Shown in pieces: positions 39,300 to 49,572 of a stretch of DNA of 64,000 nucleotides (position 1 is the first letter of the stretch; each line of letters starts with the position of its first letter). The DNA comes from Vreelandella olivaria (lineage in GTDB: Bacteria; Pseudomonadota; Gammaproteobacteria; Pseudomonadales; Halomonadaceae): NCBI GenBank assembly GCA_004295565.1, contig AP019416.1, positions 4,836,001-4,900,000 of the forward strand, in the 5' to 3' direction. The notes below the pieces were generated by a model. It searched no databases. It saw only the letters and a program-made list of their open reading frames with translations, and was not told where the DNA came from. Made by a program: the position numbers and the translations under genes.

Positions 39300-39616
39300 G
39301 GTGATCTCCTCACTATTCATGGATTCCGTTCGATGATGATTAGAACGACTATTACGCTTTACGTTGCATATTAGGCGCCAAAAATAAAAATAATTTATTG
39401 CTTAAAAATCAATATCATAGCCTTTTATGACCATAGGGATTATGTATTCATTATTCATATGGCTGTTATGTATACATACCAGATACTTAAGACATCGCCC
39501 ATCGGCAGACTGCATGAGGTGCGATGTATGCATAACGATGCAATGAAATTAGGCCCCGCTAGAAAACAGCACCTTAAACGAAAAAGACAATGGTTTGAGA
39601 GAGGTGTTGGGTGTTG

Positions 39617-39785
39617 CAAAAATCAGACCCCGCATTAGCAGGGCCTAAGGACACAATACTTTGACAATGGCTAACGCTAGCTTCCTTTCCTTTTGCGGGA
39701 CTGCTCCAACCTTGGAATTTAACCCTGACTAACGCTTTGATTGTCGCTTGATTCATTCCTTGAATCGATCTGCATCCGGATCGTT
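39617..39785 (-). ncRNA. candidate CsrB/RsmZ-like regulatory RNA, copy A
   Basis: On the minus strand, downstream of paralog 2, hairpins display GGA in loops: stem CGATC/GATCG (39766-39783) and GATTCA/TGAATC (39750-39766). Further AAGGA and TGGAG motifs are single-stranded candidates. The element ends in a GC stem with wobble pairs (39626-39645) and a U-run to 39617. Positions 39667-39775 are a diverged direct repeat of 40606-40713. GGA-in-loop arrays are what CsrA/RsmA binds. The 5' end is not resolved and no Gac box is seen. Confidence 0.45.
39667..39775 (-). repeat. direct repeat A of the noncoding element
   Basis: Matches 40606-40713 along its length, including exact blocks such as GGGACT, CCAACCTTGGAATTTA, CCCTGACTAACG and the GATTCA/TGAATC hairpin. 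Loop bases are conserved better than spacers, which suggests selection on RNA structure. Confidence 0.8.
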
Positions 39786-39854
39786 TTGACACGCCTTCGC
39801 GTGTTTAGCTCACACGCTAATCGTAATGTATTCCCACATAATTGCAAACTTTTG

Positions 39855-40158
39855 TTACCAAACGTTTCCATCACCTTCATCATGCGTTAAGTCTTTTGCT
39901 GTGTACTCTGCTTGAGCGCTGGTGCGGTGTGACTCTGCCTTGATAACTAGAGGGCGCTCGCCTTCGTCATACATCAAATCAGATGGGCTAAACTCAGCTT
40001 GGGCCGAGGTACGGTGTGATTGTGCCTGAATCGGCTGATCGTCGACGGTAAAGTCTTGGTTTGCTTCAATGGACATATGTGCCATTGCCAACGGGCTAGC
40101 CAGTAGGCCAAATGAAAGTCCCACAACGGCTGCTTTTTTTTACAAATACGTTAAACAT
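39855..40158 (-). CDS. small exported acidic protein, DEGD paralog 2 (frameshifted)
   Basis: About 100 residues. The start ATG 40158, with AGGAG upstream, opens MFNVFVKK; an extra A in an eight-A run near 40134-40141 breaks the frame before VVGLSFGLLASPLAMAH, the signal peptide shared with the paralogs. The mature part repeats an 18-residue-like unit twice: ESHRTSAQAE or QSHRTSAQAE, then SDLMYDEGE or KDLTHDEGD. Function is unknown. The doubled unit suggests growth by internal duplication. Confidence 0.7.
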
Positions 40159-40562
40159 AATATTTACTCCTGACGAATGTTTGATACCGCTGAAGTGAAG
40201 TAAGAAGAGGCCCCTGGCTCAGTTCTCACTGCGGTTAGCTTCACTAGCTTAATTTTGCACGTAAAATGCCAAAATCGTTCTTATTTCAATTAATAGAAAT
40301 AAAATCAATCACTTATTTTAATTAATTTGCGCACAAAAATAAATTGCTATAAACAAAATAACGCTAATTACATGCGCGTTAATGACACATGAGCAAAATT
40401 GTATGTGCCTTTATGACACACTACTCAACGTCCGCCTTAAAAGCGCATGCAAATACGCCTCGTATCAAAAGGCAACAGTATAGTTTTCAGGGATAAAACA
40501 AGAAAAAGTACAAAGCAGAGGGGGAGGGAAAATATAGATTGAAAAAGTAGGCAGCAAAATTA

Positions 40563-40582
40563 GGCCCTGCTAGCGCAGGGCC
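40563..40582 (-). terminator. rho-independent terminator of RNA copy B
   Basis: GGCCCTGC-TAGC-GCAGGGCC is a perfect 8-bp stem with a 4-base loop; on the minus strand it is followed by TAATTTTGC. Confidence 0.75.
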
Positions 40583-40605
40583 CGATATCAGAATTGGTTA
40601 TAGGT

Positions 40606-40713
40606 AATGACTAACGCTAGTTTCCACTCCTTGTGCGGGACTCCAACCTTGGAATTTACCCTGACTAACGTTTTGATTTCCTATTGATTCATCCTTGAAT
40701 CTGAAAAGCATCC
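40606..40713 (-). repeat. direct repeat B of the noncoding element
   Basis: Partner of 39667-39775. A further fragment of the terminator region (ATTAGGCCCCGCTAG) is seen near 39547-39561, suggesting a third, mostly lost unit. Confidence 0.75.
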
Positions 40714-40789
40714 TTGCATTACAACATCCTGTTGATTACTTCTTCATCCAATGAGAAAGCATTCAATGATATCTAAAAATCATCAATCA

Positions 40790-41104
40790 TTAGCTGCCGC
40801 TATTTTCTTCAACAAGCTCATCTGCGTCATATTCAGCGTCGTCTGAGTGACTGCTGGATTGAGGCTCCATGTTGCTAGCACCATCGCCTTCGTCATGGGT
40901 TAAATCGTTCATCGTATCTTGTGTACCACTGCTGCTAGAGCTACCAGTACCCTGAGCATCCATTGGCTGCTCATCAGCCGTGATGCCTTGGTTCTCATCA
41001 ATTGCAGTGTTTTCATCTGTTTGTGCAAAAGCCAATGGGCTTGCCATCAGGCCAAAAGACACACCTAAAATGCCAGCTTTCTTGAGAAAATCCTTGGACA
41101 TCAT
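40790..41104 (-). CDS. small exported acidic protein, DEGD paralog 3
   Basis: A 104-residue protein with signal peptide KKAGILGVSFGLMASPLAFA-Q and a very acidic, Ser-rich mature part (poly-Ser near residue 55) holding one NDLTHDEGDG motif. GGAGGTGG precedes two tandem ATG codons. The frame is intact. No known domain. The region upstream, 41105-41411, holds its promoter and no gene I can support. All three paralogs appear to be made from separate promoters, with the RNA elements between them. Confidence 0.75.
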   Translation of the reverse strand: MMSKDFLKKAGILGVSFGLMASPLAFAQTDENTAIDENQGITADEQPMDAQGTGSSSSSGTQDTMNDLTHDEGDGASNMEPQSSSHSDDAEYDADELVEENSGS

Positions 41105-41411
41105 ATTCCACCTCCGATCGCTGTTTTTTACCGCTTGGTTAAGAAAGAAGGGCTAACCAGTAGCCAGCAATTCCTGCGGTCGTCTTCCTTACCTAAGTAC
41201 TTGCAGCTGGCATGCCAAAAGCGACTATAATGAAATTAAACAAATAAAATCAAAAACTTAATCAATTAACGACGTACCAAATAGGTACTCCACAAGCCGT
41301 CAATCAGCGCTTTTAGCTGTATAAAAATGGCACATGGGTAAAGCTTTACCGACCTTGCATGCCAATATTGCACACTTCTACAAATATTGTGCGTCGGACG
41401 CCTTTGCTAAA

Positions 41412-42698
41412 TTAAACGAGACGCGAGGAGGGGAAGGCGCAGCGAAACAGTGCGCCCTTGCCGGGGAGAGATTCAATTTGCAGCTGCGCATCGTGACGCA
41501 ACAGCACGTGCTTAACGATGGCTAAGCCTAAACCCGTGCCACCCGTCGCCGTGCTGCGCCCCTTATCGACCCGGTAAAAGCGTTCCGTCAAGCGGGGTAT
41601 ATGAACAGGGTCAATGCCTTCACCGTTATCTTCCACATCGATATAGCCGCCGCCCGAAGCGCCAGCTTTCCAGCGCAGTGTGATTTGGCTACCTGCAGGC
41701 GTGTAACGAACAGCATTAAAGGCAAGATTAGAGACGGCGCTACGGATTTCCTGCTCGCTGCCTAGTAACCGGGCGTCGCTCTCGAGCGCAACGGTAATGG
41801 TATGCCGTTGATGCGATAGGGCTAGCGCATCAGCACAAACGCTTTGCAGCAAAGGTTCAAGTGACATGGGGTGATGATCTTTCCCCCCTGGTCAATCTCC
41901 AAACGCGAGAGCAGCAATAAATCATTGACCAAATTCTGCATACGTTGGGTCTGTTCCTGCATCTGCTGGATACTGCGACCCAAGCGCGGCGGAAGCTGAT
42001 CGGCGATATCGCTGTAGGTCTCCAAATAGCCGGAGAGAACGGTAAGCGGGGTACGCAGCTCGTGGGAGACGTTGGCGACAAAGTCGCGCCGCATCTGCTC
42101 AAGCCGATGCAAGCGGGTAATATCGCGCGCCATGACCAAGCGCTCGTCGTCGCCGTAGAGGGTTATTTGATACTGCAGGATTCGCCGCTCATCAATCGGC
42201 GAGGTGAGCGTTAACGGCTCACTGTAATTACGCGCATTAAAGTAGCTGATAAAACTGGGATCGCGCAGCAGGTTGGTAATATGTTGACCACGATCGTGGG
42301 CCGTTTGTAGCCCCAGCATGGCGGTAGCGGCGCTGTTCCACCACTCCAGATCGCCGTGGCGATCAAGCATAACTCACGCTGTCGCGCATCGCTTCAGAGG
42401 ATTCCTGAATGCGTGCCAAGGTAGCCCTCAGGCGGCTTTGGGTAATACGCTGGCTTTTTTGATAGCGGTATAAGCGGTCAAATAGCTCGCCCCACATTCC
42501 GCGGGCAGCAGGCGGCTCATCATGGGGGTGTAGGGTGAGCCACAGGTAAAGCTCTCGCAGCTGCCGGAGATGATAATACAGGCATATCGCCAGCCCTGCC
42601 GCCAGCCCTAGCCCTGCTGAACCCAATAACCAGCCCAGACAGGTGCCCAGCGTGGCCAGCCACGCTAGCCGCCACAGTTCACGGCTCCATAGGCGCAC
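41412..42698 (-). CDS. phoR: phosphate regulon sensor kinase PhoR (frameshifted)
   Basis: About 428 residues: two N-terminal membrane helices (LAWLATLGTCLGWLLG; LGLAAGLAICLYYHL), a PAS domain (DLEWWNSAATAMLGL), H-box VANVSHELRTPL, N-box NLAFNAVRYT, DNGEGI and GTGLGLAIV. It phosphorylates PhoB when phosphate is scarce. An extra base near 42368 and a missing base near 41860 break it into three frames. It lies 2 bp after phoB. Confidence 0.9.
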
Positions 42699-42700
42699 AT

Positions 42701-43389
42701 TTACACCCGTGCAGAGAAACGGTATCCGGTACCCCGAACCGTTTGAATCAGGTTCTGATGCACATCGCCCAGCGCTTTACGCAAGCGGCGAATATGCACG
42801 TCGACCGTGCGCTCTTCGACATACACATTGCCACCCCATACTTGGTCAAGCAGTTGGCTACGTGTATAAGCGCGCTCTTGGTGGGTCATAAAAAACTGTA
42901 GCAATCGGTACTCGGTGGGGCCCATTTCAAGGCTTTGCCGTGGGCGCTTACCCGGTGACTCACCGGATCAAGCAGCAGACCGTTAATTTCGATCGGGTCT
43001 TCAACGCCACGCGGCGTCGCACGACGCAGCACCGCTTTTAGCCGAGCCACCAGCTCCCGAGGTGAAAAGGGCTTGGTGATATAGTCATCGGCACCGGCTT
43101 CAAGTCCCTGAATTTTATTATCCTCTTCGCCTTTGGCGGTGAGCATAATAATAGGAATTTCGGCGGTGGCTTCCTCACGCTTTAAGCGTCTAGCCAGCTC
43201 AATACCACTAGTGCCGGGCATCATCCAGTCCAGCAGCAGTAGATCGGGCTGGTGGTCGACCACCATGGCATGGGCATCCTGGGCGTTATCCGCTTCGAGC
43301 ACGCGATAGTCAGCCATTTCCAGCGCTACCGCGATCATCTCGCGAATCGACGCCTCATCATCGACAATCAGAACGGTCTTGGCGGTCAT
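42701..43389 (-). CDS. phoB: phosphate regulon response regulator PhoB (frameshifted)
   Basis: About 229 residues. The receiver domain has the acidic pocket VDDE, phosphoacceptor D54 in LLLDWMMPG and Lys in TKPFSP. The OmpR-type winged helix ([33 protein letters not shown]) binds Pho boxes, two of which are in this window. One base is missing near 42940. Expression is probably autoregulated from the Pho box at 43488-43505. Confidence 0.92.
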
Positions 43390-43487
43390 ACCAGAGCCTC
43401 ACGGTGTTCGAAAAAACTAGTTCAAAGAAAGCGAATTCAAAGATAAACAGTTCAATGACATGTCAATGACGATAACACCATGACTTG

Positions 43488-43505
43488 ATGACAGTTACAT
43501 GACAA
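43488..43505 (-). promoter_or_regulatory. Pho box upstream of phoBR
   Basis: On the minus strand TTGTCAT-GTAA-CTGTCAT gives two 7-bp repeats with the correct 4-bp spacer, 99 bp before phoB. Additional TGACAT/ATGTCA half-sites at 43456-43469 could bind more PhoB. Confidence 0.75.
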
Positions 43506-43514
43506 CCGCCAAGA

Positions 43515-44405
43515 TTACCCAGTGATAGGCCACCAACTTAGCGCAATACCGGCAAAAATCAGCAGCCCCGACCAGTGATTATTGAGAAACGCCTGGAAGC
43601 AGGCATCCCGCTCCTGATGACGAATCAAGCGCTGCTGATGCAGGAAAGTCGCCGCCATGGCCGCAAGCCCTAACCAGAAGAAACCACCTAAACCAACCCG
43701 CCAGCCTACCCAGGCCAGCAACCCCAGGGTGGCTAGCTGGAGGAGGCCAATGATCAAACGGTCTGCATTTCCAAACAGCACGGCCGTTGATTTAATGCCA
43801 ATTTTTAAATCGTCGTCGCGATCGACCATGGCGTACTGGGTATCGTAAGCCACTGTCCAGCACACATTAGCGCAGAATAGCAGCCATGCTTCCAGCGGCA
43901 CGTAGCCCAGTACGGCGCCAAACGCCATCGGAATAGCCCAGGAAAACGCTGCGCCCAGCACCACCTGAGGAAAGTGGGTATAGCGCTTCATAAACGGATA
44001 AATAATCGCCAGCAGCACCCCGCCCAGCGAGAGCAGCACCGTAAACCAGTTGGTGAGCAGTACCAGAATAAACGCAGCGGCCACCAGGGCGATAAACAGC
44101 AGCTGGGCTTCGGTTTCACTGATCCGGCCCGTCGCTAGCGGCCGATGCTTAGTGCGCTTCACATGGCCGTCAAAGTGGCGATCCGCATAGTCATTGACCA
44201 CGCAGCCCGCGGCACGCATCACGTAAACACCGGCCACGAAAATCAGCAGCACATTTCGCCCGGGTACGCCTTCTGCAGCGACCCAAAGTGCCCACAGCGT
44301 CGGCCACATCAACAGCCATGTGCCTATCGGCCGATTCAAGCGCATCAGCTGTAAAAAATCTGCCACGCGAGCCCATCCCTTCGGCCGCAACAATGAACGA
44401 TCCAT
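43515..44405 (-). CDS. ubiA: 4-hydroxybenzoate polyprenyltransferase UbiA
   Basis: A 296-residue membrane prenyltransferase attaching the polyprenyl tail to 4-hydroxybenzoate in ubiquinone synthesis. The two Asp-rich magnesium motifs are [15 protein letters not shown] and [12 protein letters not shown], separated by several helices. The frame is intact. It follows ubiC by 35 bp on the same strand, the usual pairing. Confidence 0.95.
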   Translation of the reverse strand: MDRSLLRPKGWARVADFLQLMRLNRPIGTWLLMWPTLWALWVAAEGVPGRNVLLIFVAGVYVMRAAGCVVNDYADRHFDGHVKRTKHRPLATGRISETEAQLLFIALVAAAFILVLLTNWFTVLLSLGGVLLAIIYPFMKRYTHFPQVVLGAAFSWAIPMAFGAVLGYVPLEAWLLFCANVCWTVAYDTQYAMVDRDDDLKIGIKSTAVLFGNADRLIIGLLQLATLGLLAWVGWRVGLGGFFWLGLAAMAATFLHQQRLIRHQERDACFQAFLNNHWSGLLIFAGIALSWWPITG

Positions 44406-44440
44406 GCTTACCTCACGAAGAATAAGATGCAGGCGCTAGC

Positions 44441-45064
44441 CTAGCGCGAAGGCAGGCCAAGATCATCAGCCATTGCACCCAAAAAGTACTCTTGAACTAA
44501 TAACGATAGAGAGCCGTGCTTACAGCCGTAATAAAAAACAGAGCGACGGCCCCAAGCAGCGTTTCCGTGTATACCGTTCACGCTAGCGAAAGTCGGCGCT
44601 TGCGTCGTCGCCTCTAATGACCCACGGATTAAACCCGGCTGACGGAATAGCCAACTACCTAGCGAGCGTTCCCCCAGACGATCCAAGCGCTGGCCCTTTA
44701 GCTGCGCGAGTGGGGCGACCGAACGCGCCACCACCCAGGGCGTTTCATCCAAGCACAGCGCTACTTCCCGCAGCCAGGCGTACCGCTTGGCCCCAATGCC
44801 CAGCGCCTGCGCCTCATCCTGTCGCGGCCAGCCGACACCCTGGCGCAGCAGCCGTACGCGAAACGGCTTAGCTCCACCCGCTGCCATTAAGCGCGCGGTT
44901 AACGAGTCGGTGGAGGCAACCCACTGCCACCAGGAAGCACTCATCGCCGTGCGCGCCGCATCAATCGGGCGCCAGCGGGAAAATAGAGGAGTTTGCCGAA
45001 AAGCAGCAGCCGTCACCGAGTTCTCCAGGGCAATTAACGGGCTGGCTAGTGTAACATGAGGCAT
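44441..45064 (-). CDS. ubiC: chorismate lyase UbiC
   Basis: A 207-residue chorismate pyruvate-lyase producing 4-hydroxybenzoate for UbiA. Recognised by FSRWRPIDA-like N-terminus, the substrate Arg region (FRVRLLRQGVGWP), REVALCLDETPWVVARSVAP and the acidic C-terminal LLVQEYFL. The frame is intact. It is divergent from the rubredoxin reductase gene across 105 bp. The start could be slightly later. Confidence 0.88.
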   Translation of the reverse strand: MPHVTLASPLIALENSVTAAAFRQTPLFSRWRPIDAARTAMSASWWQWVASTDSLTARLMAAGGAKPFRVRLLRQGVGWPRQDEAQALGIGAKRYAWLREVALCLDETPWVVARSVAPLAQLKGQRLDRLGERSLGSWLFRQPGLIRGSLEATTQAPTFASVNGIHGNAAWGRRSVFYYGCKHGSLSLLVQEYFLGAMADDLGLPSR

Positions 45065-45169
45065 TGGAGGCTTTGGTTTCAGCGACTTTTTTCACAAAAC
45101 GGTTGGGCGCCTCTTATTGTTGGCAACTTTTTTAGTCATTTTTTCTTTAGCAACTCTTTTGGTATCTGC

Positions 45170-46361
45170 ATGCCCGCACCCCAAACACAAAAACCGTCGT
45201 CACACGCTGCGCTGGTGATTATTGGCACCGGCATGGCAGGCATTGGCCTTGCCCGGGCGCTGCGCCGCCTTGGCGACCAACGCTCAATCACGCTGGTGAG
45301 TGCAGACAGCGGCGATGACTACAGCAAGCCATTGCTCTCCACCGGCTTCGCCAAGGGCCTGAAGCCTGACCAATTGGCCCAGCGGAGCGCCAGTGAACTG
45401 GGCGAAGAGCTTAATGCCGGGATGGTTATCCACACCCGGGTAAGCGCACTGGATGTGGATAACCAAAAGGTTTTTTCTTGAAGACGCCAAAGTGCTTGGC
45501 TACGACACCCTGGTACTGGCCACCGGCGCTGCGCCACGGGTGCCCTTCAATATCGACGCCAGCGTGGCGTCACGCTGTTTTACGATCAATGACCTAGACG
45601 ATTACCGCCGCTTTCATAAAGCATTGGGCCACCGCCCTTCACGGGTAGCGATTATTGGCGGGGGGCTAGTGGGCTGTGAGTTTGCCAATGATCTTCACGC
45701 TGGCGGTCACCAAGTCAGCATCGTCGCCCCCGAGGCATCCCTACTCCCTCGCTTACTGCCACCGCCCTTAGGGAACGCCCTGGGTGATGCCTTTAGCGAA
45801 GCGGGTATCCATCTTCACCTTGGCCGCTCAATTGAGTCTATAGCGCTCAGCAGCGATGAAGTTACTGTTCTACGGTTGGATAGCGGCGAGGCCGTCAACG
45901 CTGATCTCGTGCTAATGGCCACTGGGCTCGCACCCCGCACAGCGCTTGCCGAAGCCGCTGGCTTAAGCGTATCGCCTAGCGGCATAGCGGTTGATCGCCA
46001 GTTGCGCACATCGCACCCCAATATCTACGCTCTAGGCGATGCAGCCTGTGTGGACGGCGTTAATGCCATGTACGTACAGCCGCTGCAAGCCAGCGCAAAA
46101 GCCCTGGCAGCAACGCTTTCGGGTGCCCCCACGCCGGTTAGCTTTGGCGCCTGGCCGGTAGTGGTTAAAACACCGCTGCTGCCAGTGGTGGCCTACCCGC
46201 CAACCACCACACCCGAACGTTGGCGAATTGAAGGCGAAGGCGGTGATATCAGTGCCTTGGCTGAAAATAAAGACGGACGTTTGATTGGTTTTGCGTTGAC
46301 AGGCGGCTGCGTGAGAAGGAAAGTGGAGCTTTCCAGAGCAGCACCTACGCTGCTAGGCTGA
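45170..46361 (+). CDS. rubB: rubredoxin reductase-like FAD oxidoreductase (frameshifted)
   Basis: About 396 residues. The FAD site VIIGTGMAGIGLARALRR and the second dinucleotide site IIGGGLVGCEFANDL are followed by the FAD-closing IYALGDAACVDG. Position next to ubiC and before HU matches the rubredoxin reductase of Pseudomonas, which passes electrons from NADH to rubredoxin. No rubredoxin gene is present here, so the partner is elsewhere. One extra T near 45470 breaks the frame. ATG 45170 has a weak ribosome site. Confidence 0.82.
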
Positions 46362-46462
46362 TTTTCGTCGCGTTCACGACTAGGCTAGAGAAGCTAACCT
46401 AATCGGCTACGCACCCAACAACATGCATTTGTTTGATTTTTATTAACAAGGGGAGATTCCTT

Positions 46463-46735
46463 ATGCGCAAACCTGAACTCGCTGCAGCCATCGCTGAAAG
46501 TGCCGACCTGTCCAAAGATAAAGCCGGCCAAGTGCTAAACGTTATTCTGGATGAAATCACCAACAGTTGTGCCAAGGGCGAAGATGTCGCTCTGATTGGT
46601 TTTGGCACCTTCACCGTACGTGAGCGCGCAGCGCGTACCGGCAAAAACCCACAAACCGGTGCTCCGCTGCAGATCCCGGCCAGCAAAAACGTTGCCTTTA
46701 AACCAGGCAAAGGACTTAAGGACGCCGTTTCCTAA
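46463..46735 (+). CDS. hupB: HU-family DNA-binding protein
   Basis: A 90-residue histone-like protein; MRKPELAAAIAESADLSKDK starts the helical base, and ERAARTGKNPQTG leads the DNA-bending arm with the Pro at its tip (LQIPA). AAGGGGAG precedes ATG 46463. It packs and bends DNA as a dimer. The frame is intact. Its stop overlaps the next start (TAATG). Confidence 0.92.
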   Translation: MRKPELAAAIAESADLSKDKAGQVLNVILDEITNSCAKGEDVALIGFGTFTVRERAARTGKNPQTGAPLQIPASKNVAFKPGKGLKDAVS

Positions 46736-47090
46736 TGAAGCTCAAGCTGACGCTGTGGCTGCTGGGCGTACTGCTCAAACGCGCCCTGCGCCGCAAACCG
46801 CGCTTTCGTGAACAGTTAGAACGCATGCGCGGCCTGGACTGGGGATTGCCACGGAAGATCTAAGTATCGCCCGCCACTACCGGATGACGCCGAAAAGTGT
46901 CACTACCGGCAAAGGGCTACCCGTGGACTTGGATCTTGAGCTACGTTTCCGTGACCAGGATACCGCCTTAAAAGTACTCAAAAAGCCCACTCAGCAAGCC
47001 TTTCTAGACGGCATGATGAACGGCAGCGTGCGCCTGGTAGGTGACTCCGCCGATATGAATAAGCTGCAAAAACTACTCAAGTATTTATAG
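46735..47090 (+). CDS. small SCP2-like protein (frameshifted)
   Basis: About 118 residues. A short hydrophobic N-terminus (LTLWLLGVLLKRALRR) is followed by IARHYRMTPKSVTTGKGLP and a C-terminus (MNGSVRLVGDSADMNKLQKL) like the lipid-binding SCP2 fold. Possibly an inner-membrane or lipid-associated protein. One base is missing near 46843. The ATG overlaps the HU stop, implying coupling. Function unknown; the fold assignment is tentative. Confidence 0.55.
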
Positions 47091-47102
47091 CGCTCCATAT
47101 CG

Positions 47103-48044
47103 ATGGACATACCTCATCAACGCTTAGTGTACTTCCGCGTTACCCTAGAGTCTGGTTCAGTGCGCCGCGCAGCGGCGCGCTTGATATAGCTCCCTCGGCG
47201 GTGAGCCGGCAGATAGTGCTGCTGGAAGAAGCCTTGGGAGCCACCCTAATGGAGCGTCAGCGCGACGGCATTTCGCCTACCCCGGTAGGCGAAATGCTGC
47301 TTGAGTACTGTGAACGTCGCGGTGCCCTTGATGAAGGCTTTATTGCGTCGCTTGAATCCTACCAACGCCTGGAAACCGGCAGAATATCGCTCACCGTAGG
47401 TGAGGGGTTTGTCAGTGATTTAGTGGCGTCCCCACTGCATGAATTCACCCAGCTTTATGCGGGTATCCAGCTCGATATTCATATCGCCGGCACCTCGGGC
47501 ATTATTGAAGCCGTGGTCGATGATCACAGCCATATCGGCTTAATGTTCCACGAAAGAACCCATCCTCAACTGCGTTTCTGGGCTTCCAGCCCACAGCCAT
47601 TAATGGCCATCCTGTCACCGCAGCATGCCTTGGCCAACCAGCCTGCGCCGCTCTCTCGATCAACTGAGCGCCGAGCCCATGGCGATGTGGGATACCAGCC
47701 ATGGGGTGCGCCAAATGGTCGATCAAGCCTTTCAGCAGGCGCGGATTGCCCCACGACTGGCAATGAACACTAACTCCATGGTGGTACTGGCACAGTACGT
47801 GCGCAGTGGCATGGGTATTACCCTGCTACCCGCCTTTGCCGTCGCCCATGACCTGGAGCTGGGCACACTCGTGGCGCGCCCAGTAGATAATCCGCTTTTT
47901 CAGCGCTCCCAGGCCCACATGGTCACCCGCGTAGGCCGCCAACAGCCCAAGGCGTGCATCCTACTGCTGCGCCATTTGCAGCGCTGGATGCAGGCCTTCC
48001 GAGACCCCGGCTCGGTAAGCGATCAACCAACGCCACTGCCGTAA
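47103..48044 (+). CDS. LysR-family regulator (frameshifted)
   Basis: About 313 residues: winged helix (LESGSVRRAAARLDIAPSAV, QIVLLEEALGATLMER) and a periplasmic-binding-like effector domain (ISLTVGEGFVSDLVASPL; VLAQYVRSGMGITLLPAF). A base is missing near 47188 and a two-base loss or one-base gain is needed near 47660. Its 3' end overlaps the convergent aldehyde dehydrogenase by 22 bp, so it is a candidate regulator of that operon, though it is not divergent as usual. Confidence 0.8.
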
Positions 48045-49572
48045 CCAAACGCCACGCTGGCCTCTGGTGCGGTTTCCACCCAAACGCTTTGCGGCACCGT
48101 GTATTCGCGCAGGCCATCCAAGCCGCTGGAGCGACCAAAGCCGCTATCGCCAAAGCCACCAAACGGCGACATCACGCTGATCGCCTTGTAGCTATTGATC
48201 CATACCGTGCCCGCACGCAACTGACCGGCGACGCGATGCGCCCGCGCGACGTCCTGGCTCCATACCGCACCGGCTAAGCCAAACCGCGTCTCATTGGCGA
48301 GTTGAATAGCCTCGGCTTCATCGTCAAAGGCCATGGCCACCAGCACCGGGCCAAACACCTCTTGCTGGGCGATCTCCATATCCGGGGTGACATCGACCAG
48401 CACGGTAGGGGCGATAAAGTAGCCCTGAGCCTCGTCAGGTAATCCCTCTGGTCGTTGACCGCCCGTTAACAACGTTGCACCAGCGGCTACCGCCGCATCA
48501 ATCATGCGGGTGACCTGCTCAAATTGGCGTCGATTCTGCAGCGGCCCCATGCGGGTGCCTTCGTCGCTAGGCAAGCCCACTGGAATCTGCTCTGCTGCAC
48601 GTGCCAAGCGGGTGGTGACCTGCTCAAACACCGAGCGCTCAATCAATAAGCGCGACCCTGCCACACAGCTCTGGCCAGCCGCGGCAAAGATGGCCGCCTG
48701 GGCACCCGCCACCGCTTCATCGAGCTTGGCATCAGCAAACACGATATTGGCGGACTTGCCCCCAGCTCTAACACGCTGGGCACCAATCGCCGCGCGCCCG
48801 CCTCGGCAATCATACGGCCACTCTGGGGGGAACCGACAAATACTAGTTTACTGATGGCAGGGTGATCGGTCAGCGCCGCACCGGTCGTTTTACCCAGCCC
48901 GTTGACGATATTGATCAGCCCCTTCGGCAACCCGCCGCCTTCCAGCAGCTTGGCAATCACCACCGAGGAGAACGGGGTTAACTCAGAAGGCTTCAATACG
49001 GCGGCGTTGCCTGCGGCAATGGCCGGGGCCAGCTGCCAGGCGCAGGTGAACATCGGCGCGTTCCAGGGGGTAATTTGCCCCACCACGCCATAGGCCACGT
49101 GGCGAACATAGTTAAGATGCGAAGTGGGCACTGGAATCACTTCGCCGTGCTGCTTGTCGCACCAGCCTGCGTAGTACTCAAACATCTCGCGCACTTTGCC
49201 CACTTCAGCGCGGCAGTCTCGAATCGGCTTACCGGCAACGACACTTTCCAACTGCGCCAGCGCCTCTTCATGGCCCTCCAGGCCGTGAAGCGCCGCATTC
49301 ATGCGCCGCCCACGCTCGCTGGCGGTTAGCCCCATCCATTCGCGCTGCCCACGCTCAGCGGCTTGGGCGGCACGCTCAATCAGCACAGCACCCGCATCGC
49401 GATAGTTCACCAGCGTTTCGCCGGTGGCCGGGTTAATCAGACTGATTATTTCACCCTTGCCCGCAACTAACTCACCGTTAATCCAGTTACTCAGTGGCGT
49501 GGCAGCGGCTAATCCGAAAACTTCGAGCAGTTCGGTAAGATGATCACTGGCGTGTTGGCTGAGTGCGTTCAT
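48023..49572 (-). CDS. aldehyde dehydrogenase family protein (frameshifted)
   Basis: About 516 residues. Cofactor motif ITPWNAPMFTCAW, catalytic Glu region LELGGKSANIVFADA and catalytic Cys in AAGQSCVAGS. It oxidises an aldehyde to the acid with NAD(P). One base is missing near 48765. It is last in a minus-strand operon with a 3-hydroxyisobutyrate dehydrogenase-like gene (4-bp overlap), suggesting an alcohol or hydroxyacid and aldehyde relay. Substrate unknown. Confidence 0.87.

Larger units (their letters stand above)
40555..40756 (-). ncRNA. candidate CsrB/RsmZ-like regulatory RNA, copy B
   Basis: On the minus strand, right after paralog 3, four consecutive hairpins carry GGA: TCATTGGATGA (40744-40754), CAACAGGATGTTG (40722-40734), GCAAGGATGC (40708-40717) and GATTCAAGGATGAATC (40686-40701). 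About eight GGA motifs occur in roughly 120 bases. The RNA ends in a perfect GGCCCTGC/GCAGGGCC stem (40563-40582) and a short U-run. ACAGGAUG in a loop is the best-known CsrA target. Sequence and structure are seen; CsrA/RsmA sequestration is inferred. It could be a separate gene or the 3' end of the paralog 3 message. Confidence 0.55.

Noticed and set aside
39574-39792. 72-codon minus-strand open frame
   Set aside because: Coincides with the GGA-hairpin RNA repeat; copy B does not preserve this frame.
40738-40800. Gac-type upstream activating box for RNA copy B
   Set aside because: No TGTAAG-N6-CTTACA-like palindrome present, so Gac control is not claimed.
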